The position numbers were made by a program, and so were the translations under genes. The notes beneath the pieces were generated by a model, which worked only from the letters and a program-made list of their open reading frames with translations, was not told where the DNA came from and did not search any database. From contig NZ_JFBD01000056.1 in the NCBI RefSeq assembly GCF_000709085.1, forward strand, positions 1-64,000: 64,000 nt of DNA, given 5' to 3'. Shown here in pieces: positions 25,209 to 34,161 of the stretch (positions are counted from its first letter, which is position 1; every line of letters begins with the position of its first letter). The DNA is from Virgibacillus alimentarius. Lineage in GTDB: Bacteria; Bacillota; Bacilli; Bacillales; Amphibacillaceae.

Positions 25209-26756
25209 GTGACACGAAAAAAATCAGCTAATAAAGTAAGGAAAACAAAACATATATCGATTGATCGGGACCTCGAAAAAAACAAAGCACATATTAGGAA
25301 AATACTGGGGGATAGTCCTGACACTTCTTGGGGAGAAGTTACTTTACATAATAGGAAAAGCGAGAAAATTCACATTTTGATTTTAAGCATTGGAGGATTA
25401 GCTGATGAAGCGTCCATTCACCAAAATATACTTGAACCCCTGCGTAAACAATCTAAGGTCGCTGACAATATCATTGAAGGTGTAAAAGAAAAAATATATA
25501 TTAACGAAGTCAAATATGAAGCTAATCTATATAATGCCATTTTAAAAACGTTAAGAGGAAATACCTTCATTTTAATAGAGGGTTATACAACGGGTATCAT
25601 TGCTAGTACAGAGGGAAAAGAGACCAGAAGCATTGAAGAGCCTCCAACAGAAGCAGTTGTAAGTGGATCAAGGGAAAGTTTTATCGAGAGTGTTCATACA
25701 AATATATCGCTATTAAGACAAAGAATCGCCTCCCCTCAATTACGATTTCAGTTATATACGTTTGGAGAATACAGCCAAACGGAAGTTGTTTTAGCGTATG
25801 TAGAGGGGATTGTAGATCCGCAAGTGTTAGAGCGTGTCAATAAGAGAATTAGAAAAATTGAGGTGGATGATATTGCGAGTTCTGGACAAATAGAGCAATA
25901 TTTAGAAGACCAAACATACACGATTTTTCCTGTAACAGGCAATACGGAAAGACCAGATGTAGCCGCAGCTATGCTAATGGAGGGGAGAGTTGTTCTCATC
26001 GTAGATGGAACGCCTATTACCTTATTTTACCCAAGTTTATTTTTAGAAAAAATGCAAGACGTAGAAGATTATAGTTCCAGGCCGTTTAGCTCTTCCGTTG
26101 TAAGGCTGTTACGTTTGTTTGCTTTTGTAATAAGTACCATGTTGCCAGCTCTGTACATTTGTATTGTGAATTTCCATAAAGAGGCCATACCATCTGGATT
26201 TCTTCTGGCGCTGGAAAAATCAAGGGAAGGTGTACCTTTACCATTAGTACAAGAAACGTTACTTTTGATTGTCTTATTTGAAATTGTAAGGGAAGCAGGA
26301 GTACGGATGCCGCGAGCGATCGGGCAGGCGGTGAGTATTGTTGGAGCATTGATTTTGGGAGAGGTATCTGTTGCTGCAGGCTTAATCAGTGCACAAACGA
26401 TTATTGTTGTTTCAACAGCAGCTATTACTGCCTTTATTGTGACACCAGTTGCCGAAGTAGTTTCCTTGCTTCGAATTATCTATATCATTCCTAGTGCTAC
26501 TTTTGGATTTTATGGGCTGATGGTCAGTGTATTATTTACGATCATGCATATGGCAAACCTTAAGTCAATGGGCGTCTATTATATGGCACCTATTATGCCA
26601 TTGTATTTCAGAGATTGGAAAGACGCATTCATCCGACTGCCATACAGATTATTAAAATACAGACCGAAAAGTATACCGAATGTCCGTCCAATCAGATACA
26701 AAAGGGTACCACCTTCCCCAAATAAAGGAAATGAAAAGCATGATAAGAATAATTAG
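25209..26756 (+). CDS. Germinant receptor subunit A (GerA/GerKA family)
   Basis: A 515-residue A subunit of a spore germinant receptor, located in the inner spore membrane. The N-terminal half (to about residue 280) is a soluble domain typical of the GerA family (PPTEAVVSGSRESFIESVHTNISLLRQRI). The C-terminal half carries about five to six membrane helices with MPRAIGQAVSIVGALILGEVSVAAGLIS, the family signature, and ends in a basic tail. GGAGGG lies 8 nt before GTG 25209. The B, A and C order here is A-C-B, the gerK arrangement. The germinant (sugar or amino acid) cannot be predicted. Confidence 0.93.
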   Translation: MTRKKSANKVRKTKHISIDRDLEKNKAHIRKILGDSPDTSWGEVTLHNRKSEKIHILILSIGGLADEASIHQNILEPLRKQSKVADNIIEGVKEKIYINEVKYEANLYNAILKTLRGNTFILIEGYTTGIIASTEGKETRSIEEPPTEAVVSGSRESFIESVHTNISLLRQRIASPQLRFQLYTFGEYSQTEVVLAYVEGIVDPQVLERVNKRIRKIEVDDIASSGQIEQYLEDQTYTIFPVTGNTERPDVAAAMLMEGRVVLIVDGTPITLFYPSLFLEKMQDVEDYSSRPFSSSVVRLLRLFAFVISTMLPALYICIVNFHKEAIPSGFLLALEKSREGVPLPLVQETLLLIVLFEIVREAGVRMPRAIGQAVSIVGALILGEVSVAAGLISAQTIIVVSTAAITAFIVTPVAEVVSLLRIIYIIPSATFGFYGLMVSVLFTIMHMANLKSMGVYYMAPIMPLYFRDWKDAFIRLPYRLLKYRPKSIPNVRPIRYKRVPPSPNKGNEKHDKNN

Positions 26757-27909
26757 TGCAGTAGTTATTGTTCTGATGCTATTTTTAGCGGGTTGTAAGG
26801 ATAGTGTTGAACTGGACGAATCAATGATGGTGGTAGGAGTAGGAATAAAGAAAGCTGGAGATGAATATGAAATTGCAGTTGAAGCCATCGCACCTTCAGA
26901 TGTAACCCCAAACGAGGAAACAGTGAAAGAAAAAAGTATTATTTTAACAACAAAAAGTAAAACATTTTTTGATGCTGCAAGAGAAGTAATCAGAATATCC
27001 AAAAGAAGATTATTTTTCACGCATGCCATTGTATGGATCATTCATGAAGACTTAGCTTCAGAAGAAGACATGCTAAATTTTTTAGATGTGCTGAGAAGAG
27101 AGCAAATGCTTCGTTTAAATAGTTATTTATTTATCACAGATGAAGATCCAAAAGATATATTTACTACAGACCCTATCTTCAGTAATAACATTTCAAGAGA
27201 ATTAGTTTCAGGTCTTGAATCAGGTGAATTTGTATCTAGCTACCCTACCGTCAGAGCAAGGGAGCTTTTTAAAATGTTGATGAGTACAATGAATAATGGT
27301 TACCTTCCTATCATAAAACGAAAGGAAGAAGAAGCGGGTAGTCAATTAACACAAATTAATGGTACGGCCATTATAAAAAATGGAAGAAAAGTAGGTAAAT
27401 TAGATGTGTTAGAATCAGCTGGATTAATGTTGCTTAATAACAAAACACAAGGCGCAAGTGTCCGGGTTACTTTTGATGACGTGAAAGGATCCTTTGAATT
27501 ATTAAGAGGGGATACCGATGTGAAAACGAAACTGCAAGGGAATCAATTAAAAGTTGATATTCATATGGATGCAGTTGGAGAGATAACAGAACAAATTATT
27601 GAAGGGACAACAATGCCTATACAGATCTCTGATTTTGAAAAAAAAGTTGCTGGAAAAATTGAAAAGGCAATTCACAAAGCACTTAATAAACTTCAGAAAG
27701 ACTTTAAAGCAGATGTCACTTTAATCGGGATGAACACTTATCGCAAACAGCCAAAAGCGTTTAATAAAGTGAAAGACAAATGGGAGGATATTTTTTCTGA
27801 AGCAGAAATAAATGTAAATGTTGACGTAGAAATAACGGAACAAGGTTTAATCGATAGTCCATGTGAAAGTTACAAAAAGAAGAAAAATCGAAATCCATAT
27901 GATTTTTAA
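26740..27909 (+). CDS. Germinant receptor subunit C lipoprotein (Ger(x)C family)
   Basis: A 389-residue lipoprotein subunit of the germinant receptor. The signal peptide ends in a lipobox LFLAGC, with the lipidated cysteine at residue 19 from ATG 26740. The rest is the Ger(x)C fold, with characteristic stretches KSIILTTKSKTFFDAAREVIRISKRRLFFTHAIVWIIHEDLA and LNKLQKDFKADVTLIGM near the C-terminus. ATG 26740 has AAAGGAA at 9 nt; ATG 26731 is an alternative three codons upstream. It overlaps the A-subunit gene by 17 bp, showing tight coupling. Confidence 0.92.
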   Translation: MIRIISAVVIVLMLFLAGCKDSVELDESMMVVGVGIKKAGDEYEIAVEAIAPSDVTPNEETVKEKSIILTTKSKTFFDAAREVIRISKRRLFFTHAIVWIIHEDLASEEDMLNFLDVLRREQMLRLNSYLFITDEDPKDIFTTDPIFSNNISRELVSGLESGEFVSSYPTVRARELFKMLMSTMNNGYLPIIKRKEEEAGSQLTQINGTAIIKNGRKVGKLDVLESAGLMLLNNKTQGASVRVTFDDVKGSFELLRGDTDVKTKLQGNQLKVDIHMDAVGEITEQIIEGTTMPIQISDFEKKVAGKIEKAIHKALNKLQKDFKADVTLIGMNTYRKQPKAFNKVKDKWEDIFSEAEINVNVDVEITEQGLIDSPCESYKKKKNRNPYDF

Positions 27910-27923
27910 AGGGAGGGAGTAGA

Positions 27924-29000
27924 GTGGTCAATAAATGGCAAATGTTTTTTCTTATTGTTTTAACCCTCCCGATTATGGGTCATGTTGTGTTGCTTCCTCT
28001 CGCAATTAATCTTGCTGGAAGAGATGTTTGGATTTCTGCAATTATTGCCATCCCGATCGGCTTTTTATTTTCTTTCATTTTGTATCGTTTGAGACTGATA
28101 TATCCGGATGAGCCAATTTATAAAGCGCAAAAAAGCTTATTTGGTAATTTTGCAGGTAATGGAATAGCTATTTTATTCTTCTTGTATTTTACTTTCTTAG
28201 CATCTTTATCAATAGCTGCATTAATCGATATGGTAAATGCATCATTTCTTATAGCCACACCTTCATGGATTTTAGTCGCTGTTTTTTTGCTTTTATCGAT
28301 GTATGGGGCCGCAAAAGGAGCAAAAGGGATTGCTTTAACAGCCGGTATATTGTTTTTTATAGTGATGTTAACAGGACACTCGATTACTTTTACAAATTTT
28401 CGTGAAAGAGATATATATGAATTAATGCCGCTTTTAGAACATGGGTGGAAACCTGTATTGCTTGGAGCTTTACTATTTTCTACTGTATGGATCGAATTAT
28501 TGTTTCTATTAACAATACCGCTAGAACATCCTTGCAAAAAGTATACATTTACCTTGTGGCTAGTTAGTGTCATTGCGAATGTATTTATGATGTTATCGAC
28601 ATCGACTGGAGCAATTATGACCTTTGGTTTAGAACAGACAGATAACTTTGTTTACCCAGCATTAGAAATTGTCCGGGTCGTCACCTTGAAGTTTATTGAT
28701 CGATTGGATGTATACGCCTTAATACTAATGACGTTTGGTTCGTTTATTCGTGGCAGTTTATTTCTTCTCATTGCTTATGAACAGCTAACGGTGTTAAAAA
28801 AGCCGAATAAAAAAGGAAAGAATGTGGTTGTTTTTACTGTTATAAGTATTTTAATAGGCATATTCGCTTACATTATGGTGGACACGAGAAGGCATTTAGA
28901 GTTTTTTTTGACCCTTTATGCGTATACGATTGTGCTTTTTCCACTTCCATTTCTTCTTTTGTTCTTAGCTAAGTACAGAAAAAGAAAGGGATATTATTAA
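27924..29000 (+). CDS. Germinant receptor subunit B (GerB/GerKB family)
   Basis: A 358-residue integral membrane protein with about ten helices, of the spore germination (amino acid permease-like) family, the B subunit thought to bind the germinant. It opens with NKWQMFFLIVLTLPIMGHVVLLPLAINLAGRDVWISAIIA, typical of GerB proteins, and has the conserved charged pair region FTNFRERDIYELMPLLEHGW. GTG 27924 is preceded by GGGAGGGAG. It closes the three-gene ger operon, 14 bp after the C subunit. No terminator hairpin was seen directly downstream. Confidence 0.92.
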   Translation: MVNKWQMFFLIVLTLPIMGHVVLLPLAINLAGRDVWISAIIAIPIGFLFSFILYRLRLIYPDEPIYKAQKSLFGNFAGNGIAILFFLYFTFLASLSIAALIDMVNASFLIATPSWILVAVFLLLSMYGAAKGAKGIALTAGILFFIVMLTGHSITFTNFRERDIYELMPLLEHGWKPVLLGALLFSTVWIELLFLLTIPLEHPCKKYTFTLWLVSVIANVFMMLSTSTGAIMTFGLEQTDNFVYPALEIVRVVTLKFIDRLDVYALILMTFGSFIRGSLFLLIAYEQLTVLKKPNKKGKNVVVFTVISILIGIFAYIMVDTRRHLEFFLTLYAYTIVLFPLPFLLLFLAKYRKRKGYY

Positions 29001-29142
29001 TCCTTTGAGCTAAACGAATGGAATTCTAAAAATATAGCGCTTGCATCCAACCTTCTTTATTGCAGAAAAAAAGAAGAAACGATAGTATAAAAGAACATCG
29101 GAGAGTAGAGAGTAATAACTTTTCATAAACGGAGGGGAAAAT

Positions 29143-30129
29143 ATGGGAAATAAAATTAGAGTTGGAATTGTAGGTTACGGAAACTTAGGAAGGGGCGCAG
29201 AGGCTTCTATTGCTCAACAATCAGACATGGAGCTTGTCGCTGTTTTTTCTAGAAGAAAACCGGAAAGTGTCAATGTAATTAATCCAGATGTAAAAGTACT
29301 ACATATTGATGAAGCAAAAAATTACACGGAAAAAATAGATGTCATGATTCTATGCGGTGGTTCTGCAACAGATCTTCCTGAGCAGGTTCCGGCATTTGCT
29401 GAAATGTTTAACACGGTTGATAGCTTTGATACCCATGCAAAGATTCCTGAATACTTTGCATCGGTTGATAAAGTTGCTCAAGCAAGCGGAAAAACGAGCA
29501 TCATTTCCGTTGGCTGGGACCCTGGTATGTTTTCGATTAATCGTGTGATGTCTGAGGCGCTACTACCTGAAGGAAATACGTATACATTTTGGGGAAAAGG
29601 CTTGAGTCAGGGGCATTCAGATGCTGTGCGAAGAGTAGATGGTGTTAAAAACGGAGTCCAATATACGATTCCATCGGAAGAAGTGATGAAACAGGTAAGA
29701 AATGGCGAGAATCCAGATGTATCTAAAAATGACCGACATGTCCGTACATGTTATATTGTAGCGGAGGAAGGCGCTGATACAGAAAGGATAGAGAAAGATA
29801 TTAAGACTATGCCTAATTACTTTGTGGATTATGAAACAACCGTTCACTTTATTACGGAAGAAGAATTGAAAAGAGATCATGCTGCTATGCCTCATGGTGG
29901 TTTTGTCATACGTAGTGGAAAAACTGGTGAAGGAAACAATCAAATTGTAGAATATAGCTTGAATTTGGATAGTAACCCGGAGTTTACTGCAAGTGTAGTC
30001 ACTGCGTATGCTCGCGCTGCATATCGTCTAAACCAAGAAGGACAAAAGGGTGCTAAAACCGTTTATGATGTGGCACCTGGATATATTTCTCCAAAAACTG
30101 CTGAGGAATTGCGTAAAGACTATCTATAA
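29143..30129 (+). CDS. ddh: meso-Diaminopimelate D-dehydrogenase
   Basis: A 328-residue NADPH-dependent enzyme that converts tetrahydrodipicolinate and ammonia directly to meso-diaminopimelate, a one-step route to the peptidoglycan crosslinker and lysine precursor. The dinucleotide fold starts at VGIVGYGNLGRGAE, and substrate-side stretches are SFDTHAKIPEYFASVDKVA, SVGWDPGMFSINR and WGKGLSQGHSDAVRRVDGV, all typical of Ddh. Only some Bacillaceae use this route beside the acetylase pathway. AACGGAGGGG lies before the ATG. The gene is monocistronic with its own terminator. Confidence 0.94.
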   Translation: MGNKIRVGIVGYGNLGRGAEASIAQQSDMELVAVFSRRKPESVNVINPDVKVLHIDEAKNYTEKIDVMILCGGSATDLPEQVPAFAEMFNTVDSFDTHAKIPEYFASVDKVAQASGKTSIISVGWDPGMFSINRVMSEALLPEGNTYTFWGKGLSQGHSDAVRRVDGVKNGVQYTIPSEEVMKQVRNGENPDVSKNDRHVRTCYIVAEEGADTERIEKDIKTMPNYFVDYETTVHFITEEELKRDHAAMPHGGFVIRSGKTGEGNNQIVEYSLNLDSNPEFTASVVTAYARAAYRLNQEGQKGAKTVYDVAPGYISPKTAEELRKDYL

Positions 30130-30138
30130 AGAAATAAA

Positions 30139-30173
30139 AGTCCCTTCCTTTTCATTGAGTGAAGGGATTTTTA
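30139..30173 (+). terminator. Rho-independent terminator after ddh
   Basis: TCCCTTC and GAAGGGA form a 7-bp stem around CTTTTCATTGAGT, followed by TTTTT, about 10 bp behind the ddh stop. Confidence 0.82.
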
Positions 30174-30244
30174 AATAATAAAGCAGTGTATAAGGTTGCC
30201 TATTTTTTTTACGACGCAGCTAGTTTATCAGAAAATGCTTCAGT

Positions 30245-30499
30245 CTAAGTATTTTTATTATTGAATTGCGCATATTTAATAAACGTTTCCTCTGACTCAA
30301 TAAGCCCACAAGAAGCACATTGAATTCTAAATTGCGGACCTTCGTAGAGAATGTGATAGACTTCTACACTTTCATTTGAATAATCGTTGATAATCTTTCC
30401 AGTAGCAGCATTTAATTTTACGGGTTTGGCGACCTGTTCGATGACATTAAAACGAGAATGATTTGTTTTACAATTCGGGCATAGATAAGGTTGTGACAT
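30245..30499 (-). CDS. Small zinc-ribbon protein of unknown function
   Basis: An 84-residue protein with two CxxC knuckles: [13 protein letters not shown] at the N-terminus and [13 protein letters not shown] near residue 65, a plausible zinc ribbon split by a 50-residue beta-rich insert. Similar small proteins occur uncharacterised in Bacillaceae. The start is placed at 30497-30499 because GGAGGTG lies 6 nt upstream; the frame extends five codons further without a site. It is a lone gene divergent from the YitT-family gene. Confidence 0.72.
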   Translation of the reverse strand: MSQPYLCPNCKTNHSRFNVIEQVAKPVKLNAATGKIINDYSNESVEVYHILYEGPQFRIQCASCGLIESEETFIKYAQFNNKNT

Positions 30500-30673
30500 A
30501 TTTAACACCTCCACTATTATTATTCCTTACAAAGGATTTTTTATGAGGAAATTCCATTTTCACGACATAGACAACGTCAAATTGACATGCCTGTGAAATG
30601 TATTTACAATATAATGATTGGATAGTCTTAACTGAATGAAAAGCCACTATTTTTTATAGGAAGGATTTAAAAA

Positions 30674-31546
30674 GTGATGGAATTTAAACTAAAAGAAAAC
30701 AGTTCTATTATTCAATATATACAGGTCATTATTGGAGCGTCGCTTGTAGGATTCGGCTATAACATGTTCTTACTCCCCTCCAAGCTTGCAGCGGGAGGAC
30801 TTTCTGGGGTCAGTACCATTTTGTTTGAAGTATATCAACTTAGCCCTGCGCTCACACAATTTCTTATTAATATACCTATTTTTCTAATTGGCTGGTTAAC
30901 GCTAGGAAAGGATTTTAGCGGAAAAACATTAGTTGGAACGTTTTGGGTTCCTTTTGTTATATGGCTTACTACAGATCTACCATTTGCCATTACGAACCCG
31001 TTGCTAGGAGCGTTGTACGGGGGGATTTTGCTTGGTGTGGGCCTAGGTATTGTTTATAAGGGAAATGGTTCGACCGGCGGGACAGCAGCAATCGCCCAAA
31101 TTGTAAAAAAATTTACGGGCTTATCAAGCGGTTATTCTCAATTAATCGTAGATAGTCTTGTCGTCATCACTTCGCTGATTGTGTTTAATTTAGAACTGAC
31201 GTTATTTGCATTAATAAGTATTTATATATCAAGCAAAGTAATCGATATTGTTCAGTTAAGAACTTCATCAGCAAAGCTGATCATGATTATAACAGAAGAA
31301 GAAAAGCGGATGGAATCACTTATAAGAACGGGAATTGATCGCGGCCTTACCAAAGTCCGTTCATTAGGCGGTTATACAAATGACAATAAGACAATGATTT
31401 TATGTGTAGCAGAACGAAATGAAGCAGTCTATTTAAAGAAATTATTACAACAAGAAGATCCGGGTTCCTTTGTTATTTTCCTGGATGCGTCAGAGATTAT
31501 GGGCAGAGGATTCTCACTAGATAAATATTACGGACAAAAATTATAA
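30674..31546 (+). CDS. YitT-family membrane protein
   Basis: A 290-residue protein with about five to six transmembrane helices (DUF161) and a cytoplasmic C-terminal DUF2179 domain, the YitT/YpjC architecture. The first repeat opens with GASLVGFGYNMFLLPSKLAAGGLSGVSTILFE, a strong family signature, and GGTAAIAQIVKKFTGLSSG follows. Function unknown across the family. Start choice: AGGAAGGA lies 8 nt before GTG 30674 and 11 nt before ATG 30677. It is followed by its own terminator. Confidence 0.88.
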   Translation: MMEFKLKENSSIIQYIQVIIGASLVGFGYNMFLLPSKLAAGGLSGVSTILFEVYQLSPALTQFLINIPIFLIGWLTLGKDFSGKTLVGTFWVPFVIWLTTDLPFAITNPLLGALYGGILLGVGLGIVYKGNGSTGGTAAIAQIVKKFTGLSSGYSQLIVDSLVVITSLIVFNLELTLFALISIYISSKVIDIVQLRTSSAKLIMIITEEEKRMESLIRTGIDRGLTKVRSLGGYTNDNKTMILCVAERNEAVYLKKLLQQEDPGSFVIFLDASEIMGRGFSLDKYYGQKL

Positions 31547-31562
31547 TTCAAAAAAACATAAA

Positions 31563-31605
31563 CAGCCAAGCTAATCATTTCATTGAGTAGCTCGGCTGCT
31601 TTTTT
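31563..31605. terminator. Bidirectional terminator between convergent yitT- and yueI-type genes
   Basis: CAGCC-A-AGCTA pairs with TAGCT-C-GGCTG around a 14-nt loop and leads into TTTTTT on the plus strand. Confidence 0.82.
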
Positions 31606-31606
31606 G

Positions 31607-32056
31607 TTATTTAGGAGAGGTGAACCAATCTTTAATTACAGAAAAAATAGAGGTGGATCTTTCTTGTTTTTTATCTTCCATAATGTCTTCTTCCTCTATA
31701 AAAATATTTCCATAATCGATAGCATAGTCATAGGTTAAGACGGCCCCAATGTCGGTTTCATATTCTTCATTCGAAATGACCGTATATGGAATGTTATATT
31801 TATTCGCCAAATTTTTTTCAGCCTTTAAAAAACGATAAGATATATGGCCATTGATTAATAATTTACTATCACGATGATTCTTCATAGCATCTTCTAGCTT
31901 GTTGATTCCCGAGTCAGTCATAACCTGTCCTATGGTTAATGCTAGGACGATCCGTTCTCTTAGAGTACCTAAAAAATAGTGACGCTCAGCTTCTTTCGGG
32001 CGATTTAAACCGTATATTCCTTCTGTAAGATAGTCTTCAACATTTTTCTTTGACAT
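31607..32056 (-). CDS. YueI-family protein (DUF1694)
   Basis: A 149-residue cytoplasmic protein of the YueI/DUF1694 family. Recognisable stretches are YLTEGIYGLNRPKEAERHYFLGTLRERIVLALTIGQV near the N-terminus and LLINGHISYRFLKAEKNLANKYNIPYTVI in the middle, which resembles the ribosomal L7Ae-like fold that has been suggested for this family. The C-terminal 25 residues are acidic and variable. Function unknown. It is monocistronic and lies just upstream, in the opposite sense, of the intron remnant. Confidence 0.82.
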   Translation of the reverse strand: MSKKNVEDYLTEGIYGLNRPKEAERHYFLGTLRERIVLALTIGQVMTDSGINKLEDAMKNHRDSKLLINGHISYRFLKAEKNLANKYNIPYTVISNEEYETDIGAVLTYDYAIDYGNIFIEEEDIMEDKKQERSTSIFSVIKDWFTSPK

Positions 32057-32139
32057 GTTTTTTCCTCATTTCCCCACAATTACAAATTATTGTACATAAT
32101 ACTACCGAATAGATGCAATATAAAAGGTGTAAAAACAGC

Positions 32140-32167
32140 GAAGCGATTCACTGTAATGAATCGCTTC
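32140..32167. terminator. Hairpin, probable yfhD terminator and intron target
   Basis: GAAGCGATTCA and TGAATCGCTTC form a perfect 11-bp stem with a 6-nt loop. Read on the minus strand it runs into GCTGTTTTT, an intrinsic terminator. Group IIC introns insert next to such hairpins, and the intron-like sequence starts 6 nt later. It was probably the terminator of the YfhD gene before the insertion separated them. Confidence 0.7.
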
Positions 32168-32173
32168 TTAAAA

Positions 32174-32450
32174 GTGTGCCCGGCATGGGCTATAGCCTGG
32201 TGGTGAAAGTCCACTACAGGCTTGGCAGTAGGAACTGTTAGCCGAAGGCAAAACCCCGAACTGACGAACAGGAACTGTATATAAGGCTGACTTGGAATGG
32301 ACGAGTTTGCTTTACAAAACAAAGTCCAATACTGCCCGAGTTCCATACAGTAAATACAGCAGTTACATGGGGGGGAGGTTATAGCTCTTACCCGGGGAGC
32401 TCTTACAAGGGTTCCCGACAAGAAGGAAGGAATTTCCTACAGGAACAATC
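32174..32450 (+). mobile_element. Group IIC intron remnant, 5' part (domain I onward)
   Basis: The sequence opens with GTGTGCCCGGCATGGGC, the 5' end of bacterial class-C group II introns, and continues with GTGAAAGTCCACTAC, CAGTTAGCC-like and ACAAAACAAAGTCC segments and CTTACCCGGGGAG, as in the Oceanobacillus iheyensis intron used for crystallography. It begins 6 nt after a terminator hairpin, the usual class-C target. The intron breaks off near 32450, before the domain that would encode the maturase, and transposase sequence follows. The exact junction is uncertain within about 20 nt. Confidence 0.8.
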
Positions 32451-32473
32451 CTCCGTATGAAAGAAAAGATTTA

Positions 32474-33716
32474 TTGAAGTTATTTATTTATGGGTATTTT
32501 AACAAGATTCGATCTTCACGTTCCTTAGAAACAGAATGTAAGAGAAATATTGAATTAATGTGGTTAGTGAATGGAATACGCCATGATCATGGGACTATCT
32601 CATTATTTTTGAAGGAAAACCGTAAAGGTTTTAAAAAGATAATGCGTACATTTACTTGCCTACTCAAAGGATGGGGACTGATTGATGGCCAACTTATTGC
32701 CATTGATGGAACAAAGATACAAGCTCAGAATAGTAAGGGTAACTATATTACTCCAAATGGATTAGCGAAGAAAATTAATTATTTTGATGAAAAAATAGAA
32801 CATTATATCCAACGATTAGAAGAAATGGCACAAGAGGATGAACTAACAAACGAAACAGTTTCATTAATGGAAATAAAAATTGACAAATATCAAAAGAAAA
32901 GAAAGCATCTAGCAGAATTGAAAAAGAAAATGAATGAAGAGGGAAAGAAGCAATTAACAATTACAGATCCTGAATCTAGAGCTATGAAAAATAATGGGAA
33001 GGTAGATGTCGCTTACAACATGCAATCTGCCCGTAGATAGTAAGCACAAGATAATTGTCACTTTAGATGTAGTGAATGATGTAAATGACCAAAGTCAACT
33101 ATCCCCTATGACTTCCCAAGTAAATGAAATTCTATCAAAAAACAAAAACAGAGCAATCGTAGCAGACACAGGATATTATAATGCAAAAGAAATAAAAGAT
33201 TGTCTAGATGATGGGAATACTTTATATTTAAAACCACAAAAAGTTAAAAGTGTATCTGGAAATTCGGCTTATTCAAAAGATAACTTTTGTTACCAAAAAG
33301 AAACTGACACTTACCTTTGTCCTCAAGGGAGGGAGCTTCCTTACATGGAAAAGTCCTCTAAAAATGGATTAAAGTATAAAAGATATATCGGAGGAGAGAT
33401 ATGTTTATCCTGTCCCGTCTATGGTTTATGCACAAAAGCCAAAAGCGAAAGGAACATACAACGCTGGGAACAAGAGGAAGTTCTAGAAAAATTAAAAAAG
33501 GATACCATAGCAAATAATGAAATCTATAAAAAACGGTCGCAAATTGTGGAACACCCTTTCGGGACAATTAAGCGGTACTTTGGTTATACTTATTACCTGG
33601 GAAGAGGGCTGGATTCTGTAAAAGCAGAGGCAGCTCTAATTGGTGTTGCTTATGATTTCAAAAGGTTAACGAAAATCAGAAAGGTTTCGGATATTGTGGA
33701 GCTTTTAGCAGCTTAA
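32474..33716 (+). pseudogene. IS1182-family transposase, 5'-truncated and frameshifted
   Basis: The reading frame encodes the central and C-terminal parts of an IS1182-type DDE transposase: LLKLFIYGYFNKIRSSRSLE, LMWLVNG, LIAIDGTKIQAQNS, then GKVDVAYNMQSA. There it goes out of frame at 33030-33032, where an extra C in the run GCCC breaks SA-VDSKHK; removing one C restores the frame to 33716. The second part has VADTGYYNAKEI, the Cys-rich CLSCPVYGLC, and EHPFGTIKRYFGYTYYLGRG, which holds the last catalytic Glu. About 60-70 N-terminal residues are missing, replaced by intron sequence. It cannot be active. Confidence 0.85.
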
Positions 33717-33822
33717 TAATATCGAAATCTTTTTAATTTTTAGGTTTCAGGCTTTTTTAAGGTTGAAATCATGAAAAGTGTTTTTTATAGTGTTGTATTT
33801 ATATGTTTGTTAAACAGTCTGA

Positions 33823-33875
33823 CGTACGGTGTATGAGAGGTGACTAATCAAATAATGATTAGTCACCTACTCGAT
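33823..33875 (+). mobile_element. Group IIC intron remnant, 3' end (domains V-VI)
   Basis: GACGTACGGTGTATGAGAGG followed by a hairpin (GGTGACTAAT with ATTAGTCACC) and CCTACTCGATT has the form of a class-C intron end: the 3' strand of domain V, then domain VI. It lies directly behind the transposase remnant, so the intron core between about 32450 and 33823, including the maturase gene, has been lost and replaced. Confidence 0.65.
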
Positions 33876-33879
33876 TTGC

Positions 33880-34053
33880 TTACTTTTTTTTCGCACGCTT
33901 ATCTGCAGCTCGGCTTCTTGCTTGTGCCTGTTTATCATCAAAGTCCGCAAACTCCTCATTAAATTCAATATCTCTGCCATCAGATAGTTGGTTTTTTGGA
34001 GCTTGTGCTAAGCGATTTTTCCCCTTTGACTGATTATGTTCGTCTCTTCCCAA
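33880..34053 (-). CDS. YfhD-family small protein
   Basis: A 57-residue, highly charged protein starting at TTG 34051-34053 with GAGGTG 6-7 nt upstream. It reads GRDEHNQSKGKNRLAQAP, then SDGRDIEFNEEFADFDD and RSRAADKRAKKK. The order LAQAPKNQ...SDGRDIEFNEEFADFDD matches the YfhD family of Bacillaceae, small proteins linked with spores but of unknown function. No signal peptide or membrane helix. Its stop lies 5 bp from the intron remnant, so its original terminator seems displaced to 32140-32167. Confidence 0.78.
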   Translation of the reverse strand: MGRDEHNQSKGKNRLAQAPKNQLSDGRDIEFNEEFADFDDKQAQARSRAADKRAKKK

Positions 34054-34161
34054 GTTTTCACCTCATTTCTGCCATGATTCATGAGTAGTATTTGCAATAA
34101 ATGGACAATATAATACATATAAAACAAGCCTAAATTTAAAGGTTTTACAGGAGGTTATAAA

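Noticed and set aside
32174-33875. Complete, mobile IS or intron
   Set aside because: The transposase lacks its N-terminus and is frameshifted, and the intron lacks its maturase and core, so neither can move by itself.
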